DNA of 64,000 nucleotides, taken from the NCBI RefSeq assembly GCF_001244545.1, contig NZ_LN852694.1:837747-901746 (forward strand), given 5' to 3'. This DNA is from Candidatus Stoquefichus sp. SB1. GTDB lineage: Bacteria; Bacillota_I; Bacilli_A; Erysipelotrichales; Coprobacillaceae. The first letter of the stretch is position 1. Each line of letters starts with the position of its first letter. The notes beneath the pieces are model-generated. The model had not been told where the DNA came from. It worked only from the letters and a program-made list of their open reading frames with translations, and made no database searches. The translations under genes and the position numbers were made by a program. Of this stretch, positions 25,607-34,367 are shown piece by piece.

Positions 25607-25942
25607 ATGGCTAATAAAATTCAATTAAGTCCTAAAAAAATATTAAATAAACAATTTCAGATAGATTTTAAAGGTTATAGTGCGACAGAAGTTGATTATT
25701 TTCTTGATACAATTGTAGAAGATTATGAAACCTTTGCTAATATGCTTAATGATTCATATGAACAAATTGAGCGTCTTCAAAAAGATAATGAGGCTTTAAA
25801 AGCAAAAGTTTCACATTTGGAGAAAGAAAAGTTATTACAACAAGATAATATTCGTTCGATGGAAGAAAATTTGTCATCGAATGTTGATTTGTTAAAAAGA
25901 ATTTCAAGCTTGGAAAAAGAAGTTTATAAGGATAAAGATTAA
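25607..25942 (+). CDS. gpsB: Cell-cycle protein GpsB (DivIVA-like)
   Basis: A 111-residue coiled-coil protein that shuttles between septum and side wall and binds class A PBPs. The N-terminal membrane-binding DivIVA-like domain has FKGYSATEVDYFLDTIVEDY, followed by a long coiled coil (about 45-110). AAAGGTGG at 25593-25600 is six bases before ATG 25607; the in-frame ATG at 25601 abuts it. RNase P RNA lies directly downstream, the same arrangement as in Bacillus, and the partner PBP gene is next door. Confidence 0.9.
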   Translation: MANKIQLSPKKILNKQFQIDFKGYSATEVDYFLDTIVEDYETFANMLNDSYEQIERLQKDNEALKAKVSHLEKEKLLQQDNIRSMEENLSSNVDLLKRISSLEKEVYKDKD

Positions 25943-25958
25943 TTCTTATCCTTTTTTT
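25928..25958 (+). terminator. Rho-independent terminator after gpsB
   Basis: AAGGATAA (25928-25935) pairs with TTATCCTT (25946-25953), followed by T residues. It lies between gpsB and rnpB. Confidence 0.7.
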
Positions 25959-25983
25959 GATTGCTTTTTTTTAAAATTGTAGT

Positions 25984-26333
25984 AAAATAAAGCGTGCTCA
26001 CGAGAACCGATTGCTACGAAAGTAGAGGAAAGTCCGGGCATCCACAATCTGTGATGATTGTAGTGTTTGTACTGCGTCTAAGAAATGCAGGTAGCGTTCG
26101 CTAACGACAGACCTAAGGCCTAAACATAATGCATGGCTGATAAGTCATAAAGTGCCACAGAAACAATGTCTCTTTGAAAAAGGAGAGTGAAAAGAGGTAA
26201 ACTCTGCAAGGATGAAACCCAAATTTTGGTAGGGGAATTTCATGAAGGGAAACAAACTGGATTGAAAATGCTATGCATAGATAAATAATCGGTTGAAAAA
26301 CAGAACTCGGCTTATCAGAGTGAGCATTATTTT
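25984..26333 (+). ncRNA. rnpB: RNase P RNA, class B (Bacillus type)
   Basis: The catalytic RNA of RNase P, which matures tRNA 5' ends. The conserved core GTAGAGGAAAGTCCGGGC (26022-26039) is present. The P1 helix closes the molecule: TGCTCAC near 25995-26001 pairs with GTGAGCA near 26320-26326, with further A/T pairs outside. ACAGA-type and CTCGGCTTAT elements of the 3' half are visible. Ends are approximate. Its place after gpsB is conserved in Firmicutes. Reading frames across it are not genes. Confidence 0.93.
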
Positions 26334-26358
26334 GTCGATGATTCATCGACTTTTTTTC
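26334..26358 (+). terminator. Rho-independent terminator of rnpB
   Basis: GTCGATG (26334-26340), loop ATT, CATCGAC (26344-26350) and a seven-base T-tract. Confidence 0.88.
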
Positions 26359-26416
26359 TTTTTTTTGTTAAAAATTCATAACGAGGACATAAATTCATAA
26401 AATAATAGTGATAGTG

Positions 26417-26445
26417 TTGTCAAAAAAGGCAATTTATGTTTTAAT
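26417..26445 (+). promoter_or_regulatory. Sigma-A promoter of rodZ-pgsA-pncC
   Basis: TTGTCA (26417-26422), 17 bases, TTTAAT (26440-26445), 50 bases upstream of the rodZ-like start. Confidence 0.5.
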
Positions 26446-26494
26446 ATTACTATGATTGGATTTTTATGTTCATTAACATAAAGGAGGTACTTTT

Positions 26495-27421
26495 GTGGAT
26501 AATTTAGGTGAATATATACGTCGTCAAAGAGAAGCAAAAAATCTAACGATTGAAGAACTTTCAGCTCAGACGAAGATTTCTGTAGCTATTTTAAGAGATA
26601 TTGAAAACGGAAAGTTTGACCGTTATAAAGGCGATGAAGCGTATGTGAAAATGTATTTAAAAAAGATTACAAATATTTTAAATATGGATACTGAAATGGT
26701 CACTCAGCAGTATGTGGAGTTAACGCGAGAAATTGCTTTAGAAGATGTCAAGGAAAAAGAAGAAAAAGAACAGCACAATGATGAAGTTGTTAAAAAAGGC
26801 AGAAAATTTTCTTTTGAAGCACCACAACTTGCTAGAAAGCCATCAGTTTATGAAGATAAATCTCATGTAACGATTATTCGAGGTGCTATTATTTTAATTC
26901 TTGTATGCTTGGTTATCGTTGTTATATGGTATGGTTTTTATGCGACGCGCTCACAAACAAAAGATCCTGAATTTGTACCACAAAATCAACCAACTGTTGA
27001 AGGTGATGTAAATACTGATGATCAGCAAAATCAAAATAATGATACAAATACAAATAACAATACAACAACAAATGTTGATTTTACACGTAATGGACGATTA
27101 GATTTTAATTTTAAATTACCTGAAGGAACTGAAGAGTTTACCTTAAAGATAGAATATAATCGTGCCTGCTGGGCACAAATGAGTGTTAATGGGAAATCAT
27201 ATGATGAATTTGTTTCAAAGGTTTATCATGATTATACTGATGAAAATAAACCAGATACTGTTGAATTAACATTTAAGGTTGCTGATTTTGAAAATTTACG
27301 ATTACGTAATGGAAATAATGTGGGACATCATTTTTACATCAATAATCAGGAAGTTCCTTTGATTGAGGAAGATAGTGTAACAGGACCTGCTAATTTGAAA
27401 TTAACTTTAGAGAAGGAATAG
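26495..27421 (+). CDS. rodZ: RodZ-like morphogenesis protein (HTH, membrane segment, DUF4115)
   Basis: A 308-residue protein. Residues 1-70 are an XRE-type helix-turn-helix that in RodZ binds MreB rather than DNA (LGEYIRRQREAKNLTIEELS). A membrane segment lies at about 130-150, then a low-complexity Asn/Asp/Thr linker, then an extracellular beta-rich domain. The GTG start follows AAGGAGG by seven bases. It lies directly before pgsA, as does ymfM in Bacillus. Confidence 0.85.
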   Translation: MDNLGEYIRRQREAKNLTIEELSAQTKISVAILRDIENGKFDRYKGDEAYVKMYLKKITNILNMDTEMVTQQYVELTREIALEDVKEKEEKEQHNDEVVKKGRKFSFEAPQLARKPSVYEDKSHVTIIRGAIILILVCLVIVVIWYGFYATRSQTKDPEFVPQNQPTVEGDVNTDDQQNQNNDTNTNNNTTTNVDFTRNGRLDFNFKLPEGTEEFTLKIEYNRACWAQMSVNGKSYDEFVSKVYHDYTDENKPDTVELTFKVADFENLRLRNGNNVGHHFYINNQEVPLIEEDSVTGPANLKLTLEKE

Positions 27422-27422
27422 T

Positions 27423-28016
27423 ATGAATTTACCTAATAAATTAACAACAATCCGCTTAATTAGTGTCCCATTATTTGTTATTATTTATTTAATACCTTAT
27501 CAAATGTTAGGCATTTCGATGCCTACTTTTGATATTTTATCTACAGAACTATCACTTTTAGATATTATTTTATTTATTATCTTTGTATTATCTGCTTTTA
27601 CTGATTATTTGGATGGTTACTTAGCCAGAAAAAATAATCTTGTCACAACATTTGGAAAATTTATTGATCCAATTGCTGATAAGTTAATTGTGAATACTGC
27701 TTTATTATTATTGGCTTCATCACAGGATATTACAATTGTGATTCCTATTATTATGATTTCTAGAGATACAATTGTTGATGCGATTCGTTTGGTAGCAAGT
27801 CAAAAGAATGTTGTTTTGGCAGCCAGTTATTTAGGCAAAGCCAAGACTATGACACAGATGATTGCAATTTGTATTTTATTATTGCATAATGTTGTTTTTG
27901 CAGCTGTTGGTATTCCAATGGATCAGATTATGATTTGGCTGGCAACAGGTATTTCAGTTATAAGTGGTATTGATTATTTTGTTAAGAATAGTCAATATAT
28001 TATGGAGAGTATGTAA
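27423..28016 (+). CDS. pgsA: CDP-diacylglycerol-glycerol-3-phosphate 3-phosphatidyltransferase
   Basis: A 197-residue integral membrane enzyme making phosphatidylglycerol phosphate. The CDP-alcohol phosphotransferase motif is complete: D-x2-D-G-x2-A-R-x8-G-x3-D-x3-D, starting at DYLDGYLAR near residue 62 and ending at GKFIDPIADK. About five membrane segments are seen. It follows rodZ by one base and precedes pncC by one. Confidence 0.94.
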   Translation: MNLPNKLTTIRLISVPLFVIIYLIPYQMLGISMPTFDILSTELSLLDIILFIIFVLSAFTDYLDGYLARKNNLVTTFGKFIDPIADKLIVNTALLLLASSQDITIVIPIIMISRDTIVDAIRLVASQKNVVLAASYLGKAKTMTQMIAICILLLHNVVFAAVGIPMDQIMIWLATGISVISGIDYFVKNSQYIMESM

Positions 28017-28017
28017 A

Positions 28018-28485
28018 ATGGAAGAATTAGCACAACTATTAATAGAACAAGGTATTTCAATCAGTAGTGTTGAGAGTTTTACCGTCGGTGGATTTGCTAA
28101 TATGATTGGTAGTATCAGTGGTATTTCAGCAGTGTATCGTGGCAGTTTGGTGAGTTATCAGACATGCATTAAACGAGATGTATTAAAGATTGATGAAAAA
28201 ATCATTGATCAGTTTGGTGTTGTTTCCAATGAAGTTGCTGGATTTATGGCTATTCAAGGTCAAAAAATGTTTGCTAGTGATTTGTGTATTTCTTTTACTG
28301 GAAATGCTGGGCCATCTGCGATGGAAGGTAAACCAGTGGGACTTATCTACATAGCGATTGCATATGCTCAAAAGATTCACACGTTTTGTTTTGAATTGTC
28401 TGGAAGTCGAGAAGAGATCAAAAAACAGGCAATTTTATTAGGAATAGAAAAAATATTAAATATTTTAAAGAAAAATGAAGAATAA
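28018..28485 (+). CDS. pncC: Nicotinamide-nucleotide amidohydrolase domain protein (stand-alone CinA C-domain)
   Basis: A 155-residue protein made of only the C-terminal (PncC) domain of CinA, which hydrolyses NMN to nicotinate mononucleotide. Motifs are [15 protein letters not shown] near 15, YRGSLVSYQ near 39, and FTGNAGPS near 93. Bacillus CinA has an additional N-terminal molybdopterin-like domain absent here; many other bacteria carry the short form. ATG 28018 starts just after pgsA stops, with GGAGAG upstream. recA follows. Confidence 0.85.
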   Translation: MEELAQLLIEQGISISSVESFTVGGFANMIGSISGISAVYRGSLVSYQTCIKRDVLKIDEKIIDQFGVVSNEVAGFMAIQGQKMFASDLCISFTGNAGPSAMEGKPVGLIYIAIAYAQKIHTFCFELSGSREEIKKQAILLGIEKILNILKKNEE

Positions 28486-28517
28486 ATGTGTATATATGTA
28501 GTAAGGAGGGAAATATT

Positions 28518-29570
28518 ATGGCAGAAAAAAAAGTAAAGAAAACAGATGATCCGGCTGAAAAAAAGGAAAAAGCACTTGCTGATGCAATTAGTCAGATTGA
28601 AAAGCAATTTGGTAAAGGGTCAGTTATGAAATTGGGTGAACGTGTTGCGGTGGATATTGATGTTATTCCAACAGGTTCATTAACACTTGATGCAGCGTTA
28701 GGAATTGGTGGATATCCTAAAGGCCGTATTATTGAAATTTATGGACCTGAATCAAGTGGGAAAACAACTTTGACATTGCATGCAATTGCAGAGGTACAAA
28801 AACAAGGTGGACGTGCTGCTTTTATTGATGCTGAGCATGCAATTGATCCTGTGTATGCAAAAAATTTAGGTGTTAATGTAGATGAATTGATTTTATCACA
28901 ACCTGATAGTGGAGAACAGGGCTTAGCAATTGCTGAGACACTGGTAAAGAGTGATGCTATTGATTTGGTTGTTGTGGATTCAGTAGCGGCACTTGTACCT
29001 CAAGTTGAACTTGATGGTGAAATTAGTGATAATTCAGTGGGATTGCAGGCAAGAATGATGTCTAAAGCGATGCGTCGTTTATCAGGACTTATGAATAAAA
29101 CATCATGTACAATTATTTTTATCAATCAGTTAAGAGAAAAAATAGGTGTTATGTATGGAAATCCGGAAACAACAACAGGTGGACGTGCTTTAAAATTCTA
29201 TTCATCAGTTCGTATTGAAATTAGACGTAGTGAGGCCATTAAAAATGGTTCTGAAATTGTTGGAAATAAAGTCAATATTAAAGTGGTTAAAAATAAAGTT
29301 GCACCACCATTTAAGACCACTTCTGTCGATATTATTTATGGTAAAGGGATTGCTAGAGATGGTGAAGTTATTGATTTAGCAGTTGAAAATAATATTATCG
29401 ATAAATCTGGAGCATGGTATGCTTATCAGGGTGAAAAAATTGGACAAGGACGTGAAAATGTAAAGATTTTCATGGCTGAACATCCTGAAGTTATGGAAGA
29501 AGTTGAAAATAAGCTTAAAGAGATTATTTTTGCACATGAATCAGTGGAAGATGAAAAAGCGGTAATCTAA
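28518..29570 (+). CDS. recA: RecA recombinase, last codons supplied by an inserted IS
   Basis: A 350-residue recombinase for homologous repair and SOS induction. It has GPESSGKTT (Walker A) near 72, the Walker B strand VVVDSVAAL near 145, and the L2 region [16 protein letters not shown] 28518 follows AAGGAGGG. The IS begins at 29561, within the third-last codon, so the end now reads E-K-A-V-I-stop. Joining the target sites restores E-K-A-S-stop, with the TAG in the loop of the original terminator. The change touches only the disordered tail, so function is probably unaffected. It closes the rodZ-pgsA-pncC-recA run. Confidence 0.97.
   Translation: MAEKKVKKTDDPAEKKEKALADAISQIEKQFGKGSVMKLGERVAVDIDVIPTGSLTLDAALGIGGYPKGRIIEIYGPESSGKTTLTLHAIAEVQKQGGRAAFIDAEHAIDPVYAKNLGVNVDELILSQPDSGEQGLAIAETLVKSDAIDLVVVDSVAALVPQVELDGEISDNSVGLQARMMSKAMRRLSGLMNKTSCTIIFINQLREKIGVMYGNPETTTGGRALKFYSSVRIEIRRSEAIKNGSEIVGNKVNIKVVKNKVAPPFKTTSVDIIYGKGIARDGEVIDLAVENNIIDKSGAWYAYQGEKIGQGRENVKIFMAEHPEVMEEVENKLKEIIFAHESVEDEKAVI
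29553..29560. repeat. Left target-site duplication of IS copy 1 (GAAAAAGC)
   Basis: The eight bases GAAAAAGC directly before the element are repeated exactly at 31982-31989. Confidence 0.95.
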
Positions 29571-29606
29571 AATAACTTGGGATTTCGTGAATCTCATCTA
29601 TCAAAT

Positions 29607-29636
29607 AAAGTGGGGCTTAACTGACCCCACTTTTTT
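29607..29636. terminator. IS-borne terminator facing recA
   Basis: AAAGTGGGG (29607-29615) pairs with CCCCACTTT (29625-29633), followed by T residues. It lies 40 bases after the new recA stop and replaces the host terminator that the insertion moved 2.4 kb away. Confidence 0.88.
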
Positions 29637-29652
29637 GTATAGACTTTTTTAA

Positions 29653-29820
29653 TTAGAATCGTTCATTGGATTTTTCTAAAATCTTATCTACTTTTGAAGA
29701 TATTATCATGATTCTTCTATACATATTACTTATGTCTTCCAGTATTTCTTCCAGAACTTCATCTTCTTCAAGAATCCTATTCTCATCGTCCTCCAGAATA
29801 AGCTTGTATGTCTTTATCAT
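29653..29820 (-). CDS. Small coiled-coil protein of the ISL3 element (copy 1)
   Basis: A 55-residue acidic protein (starts MIKTYKLILEDDENRILEED) predicted as one long helix with heptad-like leucines and isoleucines. It starts two bases after the transposase stop, so it is co-translated with it. I do not recognise a family. It may be a transposition accessory or regulator. An identical gene lies at 53446-53613. Confidence 0.6.
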   Translation of the reverse strand: MIKTYKLILEDDENRILEEDEVLEEILEDISNMYRRIMIISSKVDKILEKSNERF

Positions 29821-29822
29821 TA

Positions 29823-31274
29823 TTATTTGTCCTCCTTTTTTATAATATTGAGATAATAGGTTGTATCACTGTTAAGTGAAAATAAGATTTTGTTTCTGAA
29901 ACGTTCCCAGTTCAGGTATCCATTTGATGCATGTTTGATCAGCTTGATGCTTTTATTGCGGTTCTCTACAATCGCAGTATTCATCTTTCTGTTTTTCTCC
30001 CTGTCTACAATCATAAAGGAATTGATGATTTCCTGCTTCCATCTTGTCAGAGTGTTGGCGAACTGGCTCATCTCTTCTATAGGACAGCACCTGAAGTCGA
30101 TAATGATTTCTTCCAGTTTTTTCTTTGCGTCTTCATAATGACACTGTCTGTAGAAACGGGTAACACTGTCCTTAAGGTCATAGGCGATATCAAGTTCTCT
30201 GTCATACTTCACCATATAATCAAACAGATCATAATAGTTGTAGTATCCTTCCAGTCTTCTGTTGTATCTCTTTTCCTCATTGGGATCAAATATTCTGTTG
30301 TCAGTTGAGATGAACATCCAGTTAAATTTTTTAAGCACATAGTAGTGTCTGGATGCTTCCTCGTATATATATTCCTCTTCTTTTGTAAGGCCGATATTCT
30401 TCTTTTTTTGTTGAAGTTCCCTGATCTGTGTCATGTACTTTTTCTGAGCTGATATTCTGACTTTATCCATTCTTCGCCCCAGTTCCTGAACAACATGAAA
30501 CTTGTCGATACAGCAGCTTGCATTGGGAAAGACGTGTCTGGCAACAATCCTGTAGGTTTCCCACATGTCAAACGAACAGTACAGCACCTTTTCACGCTCT
30601 TCTCTGGGAATAAGCATAAAGTAGCTGATCAGGTCATCCTTTTTACGTGTTGGCAGGACATCAACAATCTTCTGGTCAGTACAGTCAACCAGCACACAGA
30701 CAAATTTGCTTTTATAAGTCTTGAATGCATAAACCTCATCAATACCCAGACATGCAGGAAGAGGTCTCCTGGAAATACGGACATGATCATCAAAGATATT
30801 GATGACGGAGGTTACTGAAACATGATAACGCCTGGCAACAGATGTGAATGTTTCATTGGGAAGCTTAAGATCTCTGAGGATATTGGATACAGTCGCTACA
30901 GAGATTCTGGAACTTCCAAATACAAAGGGATTGTGTTCAAAGAATGTTTTGTGACAGTGAGGACAGCGATATCTTCTGGCTTCGTATATGATAAAGCACT
31001 GGGAATAATTAAGAACGGAATGAATAATCTTTTTTTGAGAATAATCCTTAATTTTATCAGTCATCTGACCACATACAGGACACTGATGATATTTGACATT
31101 CAGTCTGATGCAGATGTAAATTCCATCTGACTGATGGGTGATTCTGAATTCCTGAATATCATCTTTTTCAAGATTGAAGAACTTGAGAATATCATTTTCG
31201 GAAATAATAGGCATAATGGTAGTATTGAGCAGTTCACCATCTTCCAAAAGAGGTGGTGCATCGATAGCCTTCAT
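29823..31274 (-). CDS. ISL3-family transposase (copy 1)
   Basis: A 483-residue transposase. An N-terminal zinc-binding part (CPVCGQM near residue 60 and CPHCHKTFFEH near 100) and helix-turn-helix region (VARRYHVSVTSV) precede the DDE catalytic domain. Likely catalytic acidic residues are in LGIDEVYAFK near 172 and SFDMWETYR near 230, followed by CIDKFHVVQELG. The family is defined by these features and by the 8-bp target duplication. The start 31274 has AAAGGAG eight bases upstream; a longer frame upstream has no ribosome binding site. It is intact and probably active. Confidence 0.93.
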   Translation of the reverse strand: MKAIDAPPLLEDGELLNTTIMPIISENDILKFFNLEKDDIQEFRITHQSDGIYICIRLNVKYHQCPVCGQMTDKIKDYSQKKIIHSVLNYSQCFIIYEARRYRCPHCHKTFFEHNPFVFGSSRISVATVSNILRDLKLPNETFTSVARRYHVSVTSVINIFDDHVRISRRPLPACLGIDEVYAFKTYKSKFVCVLVDCTDQKIVDVLPTRKKDDLISYFMLIPREEREKVLYCSFDMWETYRIVARHVFPNASCCIDKFHVVQELGRRMDKVRISAQKKYMTQIRELQQKKKNIGLTKEEEYIYEEASRHYYVLKKFNWMFISTDNRIFDPNEEKRYNRRLEGYYNYYDLFDYMVKYDRELDIAYDLKDSVTRFYRQCHYEDAKKKLEEIIIDFRCCPIEEMSQFANTLTRWKQEIINSFMIVDREKNRKMNTAIVENRNKSIKLIKHASNGYLNWERFRNKILFSLNSDTTYYLNIIKKEDK

Positions 31275-31342
31275 ATAAAAATCTCCTTTCATCTTGTTTC
31301 TAAGACAAAAGTAACATAGAAAAAGGGAAAGGCATACAAAAG

Positions 31343-31762
31343 TCATGTGGGAAAATAGAAAAGACAAGGATGATTTCTGCGGTTCATCCAGCATAAGGTT
31401 ATGTATCTAAGGGGGATATCGTGATATTTATGGATGAGAAAAAAGCGATGAGAGGAATAAGTGAACTGAGAATAATTGACAGATGAACAGATAACAGAGA
31501 AATCGGCAATTGAATAGGGAATCATTTCCTGAATAAGAACTGCATGAGTCACACCGCAATCAGTGCATTGAACTCTCAGTATTCTGATAACAATATCTCT
31601 ATTGAAGAAATCAGTATGACGATCATAGTAGGCATGAAAAGTCCAGCTGTGGGAATGACAACTGGAGCACTCAATTTTATTGAAGTTGATGCTTCTAATC
31701 AATCTGTCATAAACAAACTGATTGAAAGGCTTGATTTTTTTGTGAGTTTGAATTATTATCAT
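31343..31762 (-). CDS. DUF6431-like zinc-binding protein of the ISL3 element (copy 1)
   Basis: About 139 residues with two CxxC pairs (CSSCHS near 32 and CTDCGVTHA near 72) and a PYS motif. This matches the DUF6431 proteins often found beside ISL3-type transposases in Clostridia. The usual C-terminal helical region is not recognisable, so the gene may be frameshifted near its end; if so, both copies share the change and it predates their spread. The start is uncertain (TTG at 31795 is an alternative) because no good ribosome binding site is visible. Confidence 0.55.
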   Translation of the reverse strand: MIIIQTHKKIKPFNQFVYDRLIRSINFNKIECSSCHSHSWTFHAYYDRHTDFFNRDIVIRILRVQCTDCGVTHAVLIQEMIPYSIADFSVICSSVNYSQFTYSSHRFFLIHKYHDIPLRYITLCWMNRRNHPCLFYFPT

Positions 31763-31981
31763 AGTGTTCTTCAATAGGACAGGATAAATAATCAAACTTT
31801 GGTCGGGGCGATTGTTTATCCATTTTCTTTCTGTAAATTTTATAAAATAATCATATAATGATTTAGAGAAAATATAAAGAGAAAGAACCCCATAGAAATG
31901 AAAAGAAGAAACAATATAAAAAGAAAAGGCACCCCAATAAATTTGAGTGCCAGTAAAAACCCCAGAGATATTTAATTACTC

Positions 31982-31989
31982 GAAAAAGC
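31982..31989. repeat. Right target-site duplication of IS copy 1 (GAAAAAGC)
   Basis: Exact repeat of 29553-29560. Removal of the IS and one copy restores an uninterrupted recA end and its terminator. Confidence 0.95.
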
Positions 31990-32010
31990 CTCATAGGAGG
32001 CTTTTCTTTT
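31984..32010 (+). terminator. Original recA terminator, displaced by the IS
   Basis: AAAAGCCTC (31984-31992) pairs with GAGGCTTTT (31997-32005) around ATAG, followed by CTTTT. In the pre-insertion sequence the loop contained the recA stop codon TAG. The hairpin is intact because the target duplication rebuilt its left arm. Confidence 0.85.
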
Positions 32011-32036
32011 GACTTCAAAATATGCACTGATATAAT
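32009..32036 (+). promoter_or_regulatory. Sigma-A promoter of the tetR-type gene
   Basis: TTGACT (32009-32014), 16 bases, TATAAT (32031-32036). It starts directly after the displaced recA terminator. Confidence 0.75.
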
Positions 32037-32059
32037 GGAAAAAGTGGAGGTAAGAAGAT

Positions 32060-32611
32060 ATGGCAAATTTCACAAAAAAAGCATTGATGGCTTCATTTTC
32101 TAAATTATTAAATGAAAAACCTTTTGATAAAATTACAGTTCAGGATATTGTTGATGATTGTGGGGTTAATCGAAATACCTTTTACTACCATTTTCAAGAT
32201 ATTTATATGTTGTTGGAATGTTTATTGCAACAAGAGTGTCAAAAAGTTGAAGATGCTTTAGATAATGATTTGACTTGGTTAGAATGCTTTGAAATTGGTT
32301 TTTCATTTGTTTTTTTTAATAAGACAGCGGTCTATCATTTATATCAATCAATGAATAGAGAAACCTTAGAGTACTTTTTAGGACAAGTGATTGAAAATAT
32401 TCTGAAGAAATATATCGATATTCATTTTGCTGATGTGCATATCAGTGATGAACGTAAAAAGTTTATTATTAAGTTTTATAAATATGGAATAACAGGTATT
32501 TGTTTAGAGGGTATTGCAAGTGAATTATCAGAAATAGATATTCAAAAACAATATATTCAAGATATAGAAAAAAGTTTTAAACGAAGCCTTTTTAACTCTA
32601 TGCAGGAGTAA
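32060..32611 (+). CDS. TetR/AcrR-family transcriptional regulator
   Basis: A 183-residue regulator. The N-terminal helix-turn-helix (about 5-52) has KITVQDIVDDCGVNRNTFYYHF, the classic TetR recognition helix. The C-terminal part is of the type found in DhaS-like regulators (TetR_C_8). GGAGG precedes the ATG, and a strong promoter lies upstream. The target gene and ligand are unknown; no transporter is adjacent. It stands between recA (now IS) and rny, where Bacillus has other genes. Confidence 0.88.
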   Translation: MANFTKKALMASFSKLLNEKPFDKITVQDIVDDCGVNRNTFYYHFQDIYMLLECLLQQECQKVEDALDNDLTWLECFEIGFSFVFFNKTAVYHLYQSMNRETLEYFLGQVIENILKKYIDIHFADVHISDERKKFIIKFYKYGITGICLEGIASELSEIDIQKQYIQDIEKSFKRSLFNSMQE

Positions 32612-32680
32612 AGAAGAGGTAAGAGAATTTCTGTTTTTAGTCTTCATTGGTGGAAGCCATTCCATAATTTCGATATTTTA

Positions 32681-32709
32681 TTGTCAATTTCACAAAAATA
32701 CGGTATAAT
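32681..32709 (+). promoter_or_regulatory. Sigma-A promoter of rny
   Basis: TTGTCA (32681-32686), 17 bases, TATAAT (32704-32709). Transcription should begin near 32716, exactly where a short hairpin starts. Confidence 0.75.
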
Positions 32710-32715
32710 AAATTT

Positions 32716-32730
32716 GTGCGTAAAACGCAC
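32716..32730 (+). other. Hairpin at the predicted 5' end of the rny mRNA
   Basis: GTGCGT (32716-32721) pairs with ACGCAC (32725-32730) around AAA. Given the promoter position, the transcript would begin with this stem, which could hinder 5'-dependent decay and tune rny expression. Confidence 0.4.
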
Positions 32731-32766
32731 TCAATGAAATTTATCATAGGAAATAGGAGGATGATT

Positions 32767-34326
32767 ATGCCAGAAATGAATGGACCTCTCACTATTTTAA
32801 CCTATGTTCTAGCAGTTGCTGTAGGGTTTGTATTGTATTTTGTATTGACAAAATTAAAAGTATCAAAAGCCAATGTTGATGCTACAAAAATTATAGAAGA
32901 AGCAACTGCCAAAGCTGATAATATAGTAAAGGAAGCCATTCTTGATGCAAAGACACAAGCTTATGAATATAAGCTGGATGCTGAAAAAGACATCAAGGAA
33001 CAGCGCTTAGAAGTTACTAAATTTGAAAATAAACTATTGCAAAGGGAACAGAATATCGATCGTAGAGATATTGCTTTACAAGGTAAAGAAGATGTTTTGG
33101 ACGATAAAGCAAAGCAATTAGAGAAAAAAAGTGAAGAACTAGGTAAATTGGAGGCACAATTAAAAGAACAAATTGATGCAAAAATTGTTGAATTAGAAAA
33201 AATAGCGGCTATGAGTGCAAATGAAGCCAAACAGGAACTCTTTAAGCAAGTAGAACAAAAGATGGCTACAGAAGTCACTGCTTATATTAAAGAACAAGAA
33301 GATGAGGCTAAATCTAAAGCATCTTTATATGCAAAAGATATTATCGCTGCTGCTATTAATCGTTATTCACAAGAAGAAACGATTGAACGTACAGTGAATG
33401 TTGTCGCTTTACCAAGCGAAGAAATGAAAGGCCGTATTATTGGTAGAGAAGGTAGAAATATTAAGGCTATTGAAAATGCGACTGGTGTTGAATTGATCAT
33501 TGATGATACACCTGAAGCTATTACAATTTCTTGCTTTGATCCAGTAAGAAGAGAAATTGCCAGATTATCATTAGAAACTTTGATTCGTGATGGAAGAATT
33601 CAACCAGGTAGAATTGAAGAAGTTGTTCAAAAAACGAAAAATGAATTAAATGAAGTCATTCAAAAAACAGGTGAAGATGCAATTTTTGAATTAGGATTAT
33701 CACGTGTTAATAAAGAAATTGTCATGATGCTGGGAAAACTTAAATATCGTACAAGTTATGGTCAAAATGCTTTACAGCATTCTTTAGAAGTGGCACATTT
33801 TGCTGGTATGATGGCTGCTGAATTAGGATTAAACCAGCAGTTGGCACGTCGTGCTGGATTATTGCATGACTTAGGAAAAGCAGTTGATCATGAAATGGAA
33901 GGAAGCCATGTTGAATTAGGAGCAAAGTTTGCTAAGAAGTATGGTGAGAATGCAACTGTTATTAACGCAATTGAGTCACATCATGGAGATGTAGAACCAA
34001 CAAGTGTTATTTCTATTATTGTTGCTGCTGCTGATACATTATCTGCCGCTCGTCCAGGAAGTCGTAGTGAGACAATTGAAAACTATATTCAAAGACTTGA
34101 GAAATTAGAAGAAATTTCAAAAAGTTTTGATGGAGTTGATAAAGTATTTGCGATTCAGGCTGGCCGTGAAGTGCGTGTAATTGTTAAACCTGATAAAGTT
34201 GATGATTTAGCAAGTCATCAGTTAGCAAGAAATATTAGGGATAAGATTGAAAATGAATTAACATACCCTGGACATATTAAGGTCACTGTTATTCGTGAAG
34301 TGCGCGCAAATGAAATTGCAAAGTAA
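32767..34326 (+). CDS. rny: Ribonuclease Y
   Basis: A 519-residue membrane-anchored endoribonuclease that starts mRNA decay in Firmicutes. An N-terminal membrane segment (about 10-28) is followed by a long coiled coil (to about 200), a KH RNA-binding domain ([15 protein letters not shown] near 222) and an HD domain (catalytic [10 protein letters not shown] near 370 and HSLEVAHF). ATG 32767 is six bases after AGGAGG; the in-frame ATG at 32761 abuts it. ymdB follows, as in Bacillus. Confidence 0.96.
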   Translation: MPEMNGPLTILTYVLAVAVGFVLYFVLTKLKVSKANVDATKIIEEATAKADNIVKEAILDAKTQAYEYKLDAEKDIKEQRLEVTKFENKLLQREQNIDRRDIALQGKEDVLDDKAKQLEKKSEELGKLEAQLKEQIDAKIVELEKIAAMSANEAKQELFKQVEQKMATEVTAYIKEQEDEAKSKASLYAKDIIAAAINRYSQEETIERTVNVVALPSEEMKGRIIGREGRNIKAIENATGVELIIDDTPEAITISCFDPVRREIARLSLETLIRDGRIQPGRIEEVVQKTKNELNEVIQKTGEDAIFELGLSRVNKEIVMMLGKLKYRTSYGQNALQHSLEVAHFAGMMAAELGLNQQLARRAGLLHDLGKAVDHEMEGSHVELGAKFAKKYGENATVINAIESHHGDVEPTSVISIIVAAADTLSAARPGSRSETIENYIQRLEKLEEISKSFDGVDKVFAIQAGREVRVIVKPDKVDDLASHQLARNIRDKIENELTYPGHIKVTVIREVRANEIAK

Positions 34327-34354
34327 AAGATAGGCATAACCTATCTTTTTTTAA
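34326..34354 (+). terminator. Rho-independent terminator after rny
   Basis: AAGATAGG pairs with CCTATCTT and is followed by a T-tract, before the ribosome binding site of ymdB. Read-through to ymdB may still occur. Confidence 0.75.
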
Positions 34355-34367
34355 AGGAGAAGAGATT

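Larger units (their letters stand above)
29561..31981 (-). mobile_element. ISL3-family insertion sequence, copy 1 (2,421 bp)
   Basis: This is the mirror image of 51285-53705: coordinates of the two copies sum to 83266 at every gene boundary, and the proteins are identical. The limits are set where the copies diverge and where 8-bp duplications (GAAAAAGC) flank the element, a length typical of ISL3 elements. Ends are imperfect inverted repeats (GGTAATCTAAAATA against GAGTAATTAAATAT, continuing C-T-x-G-G-G). It carries three genes on the minus strand: a DUF6431-like gene, the transposase, and a 55-residue protein. Terminators occur near both ends. Codon and base use are richer in C and G than the host genes, suggesting import from elsewhere. 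Confidence 0.95.

Noticed and set aside
26113-26346. A 77-codon open frame on the minus strand
   Set aside because: It lies wholly inside RNase P RNA, whose structure and conserved core explain the sequence.
29890-31319. Several long open frames on the strand opposite the transposase (and their mirror images at 51947-53376)
   Set aside because: They are shadows of the transposase frame, lack ribosome binding sites and have no protein-like features. They appear twice only because the IS is duplicated.
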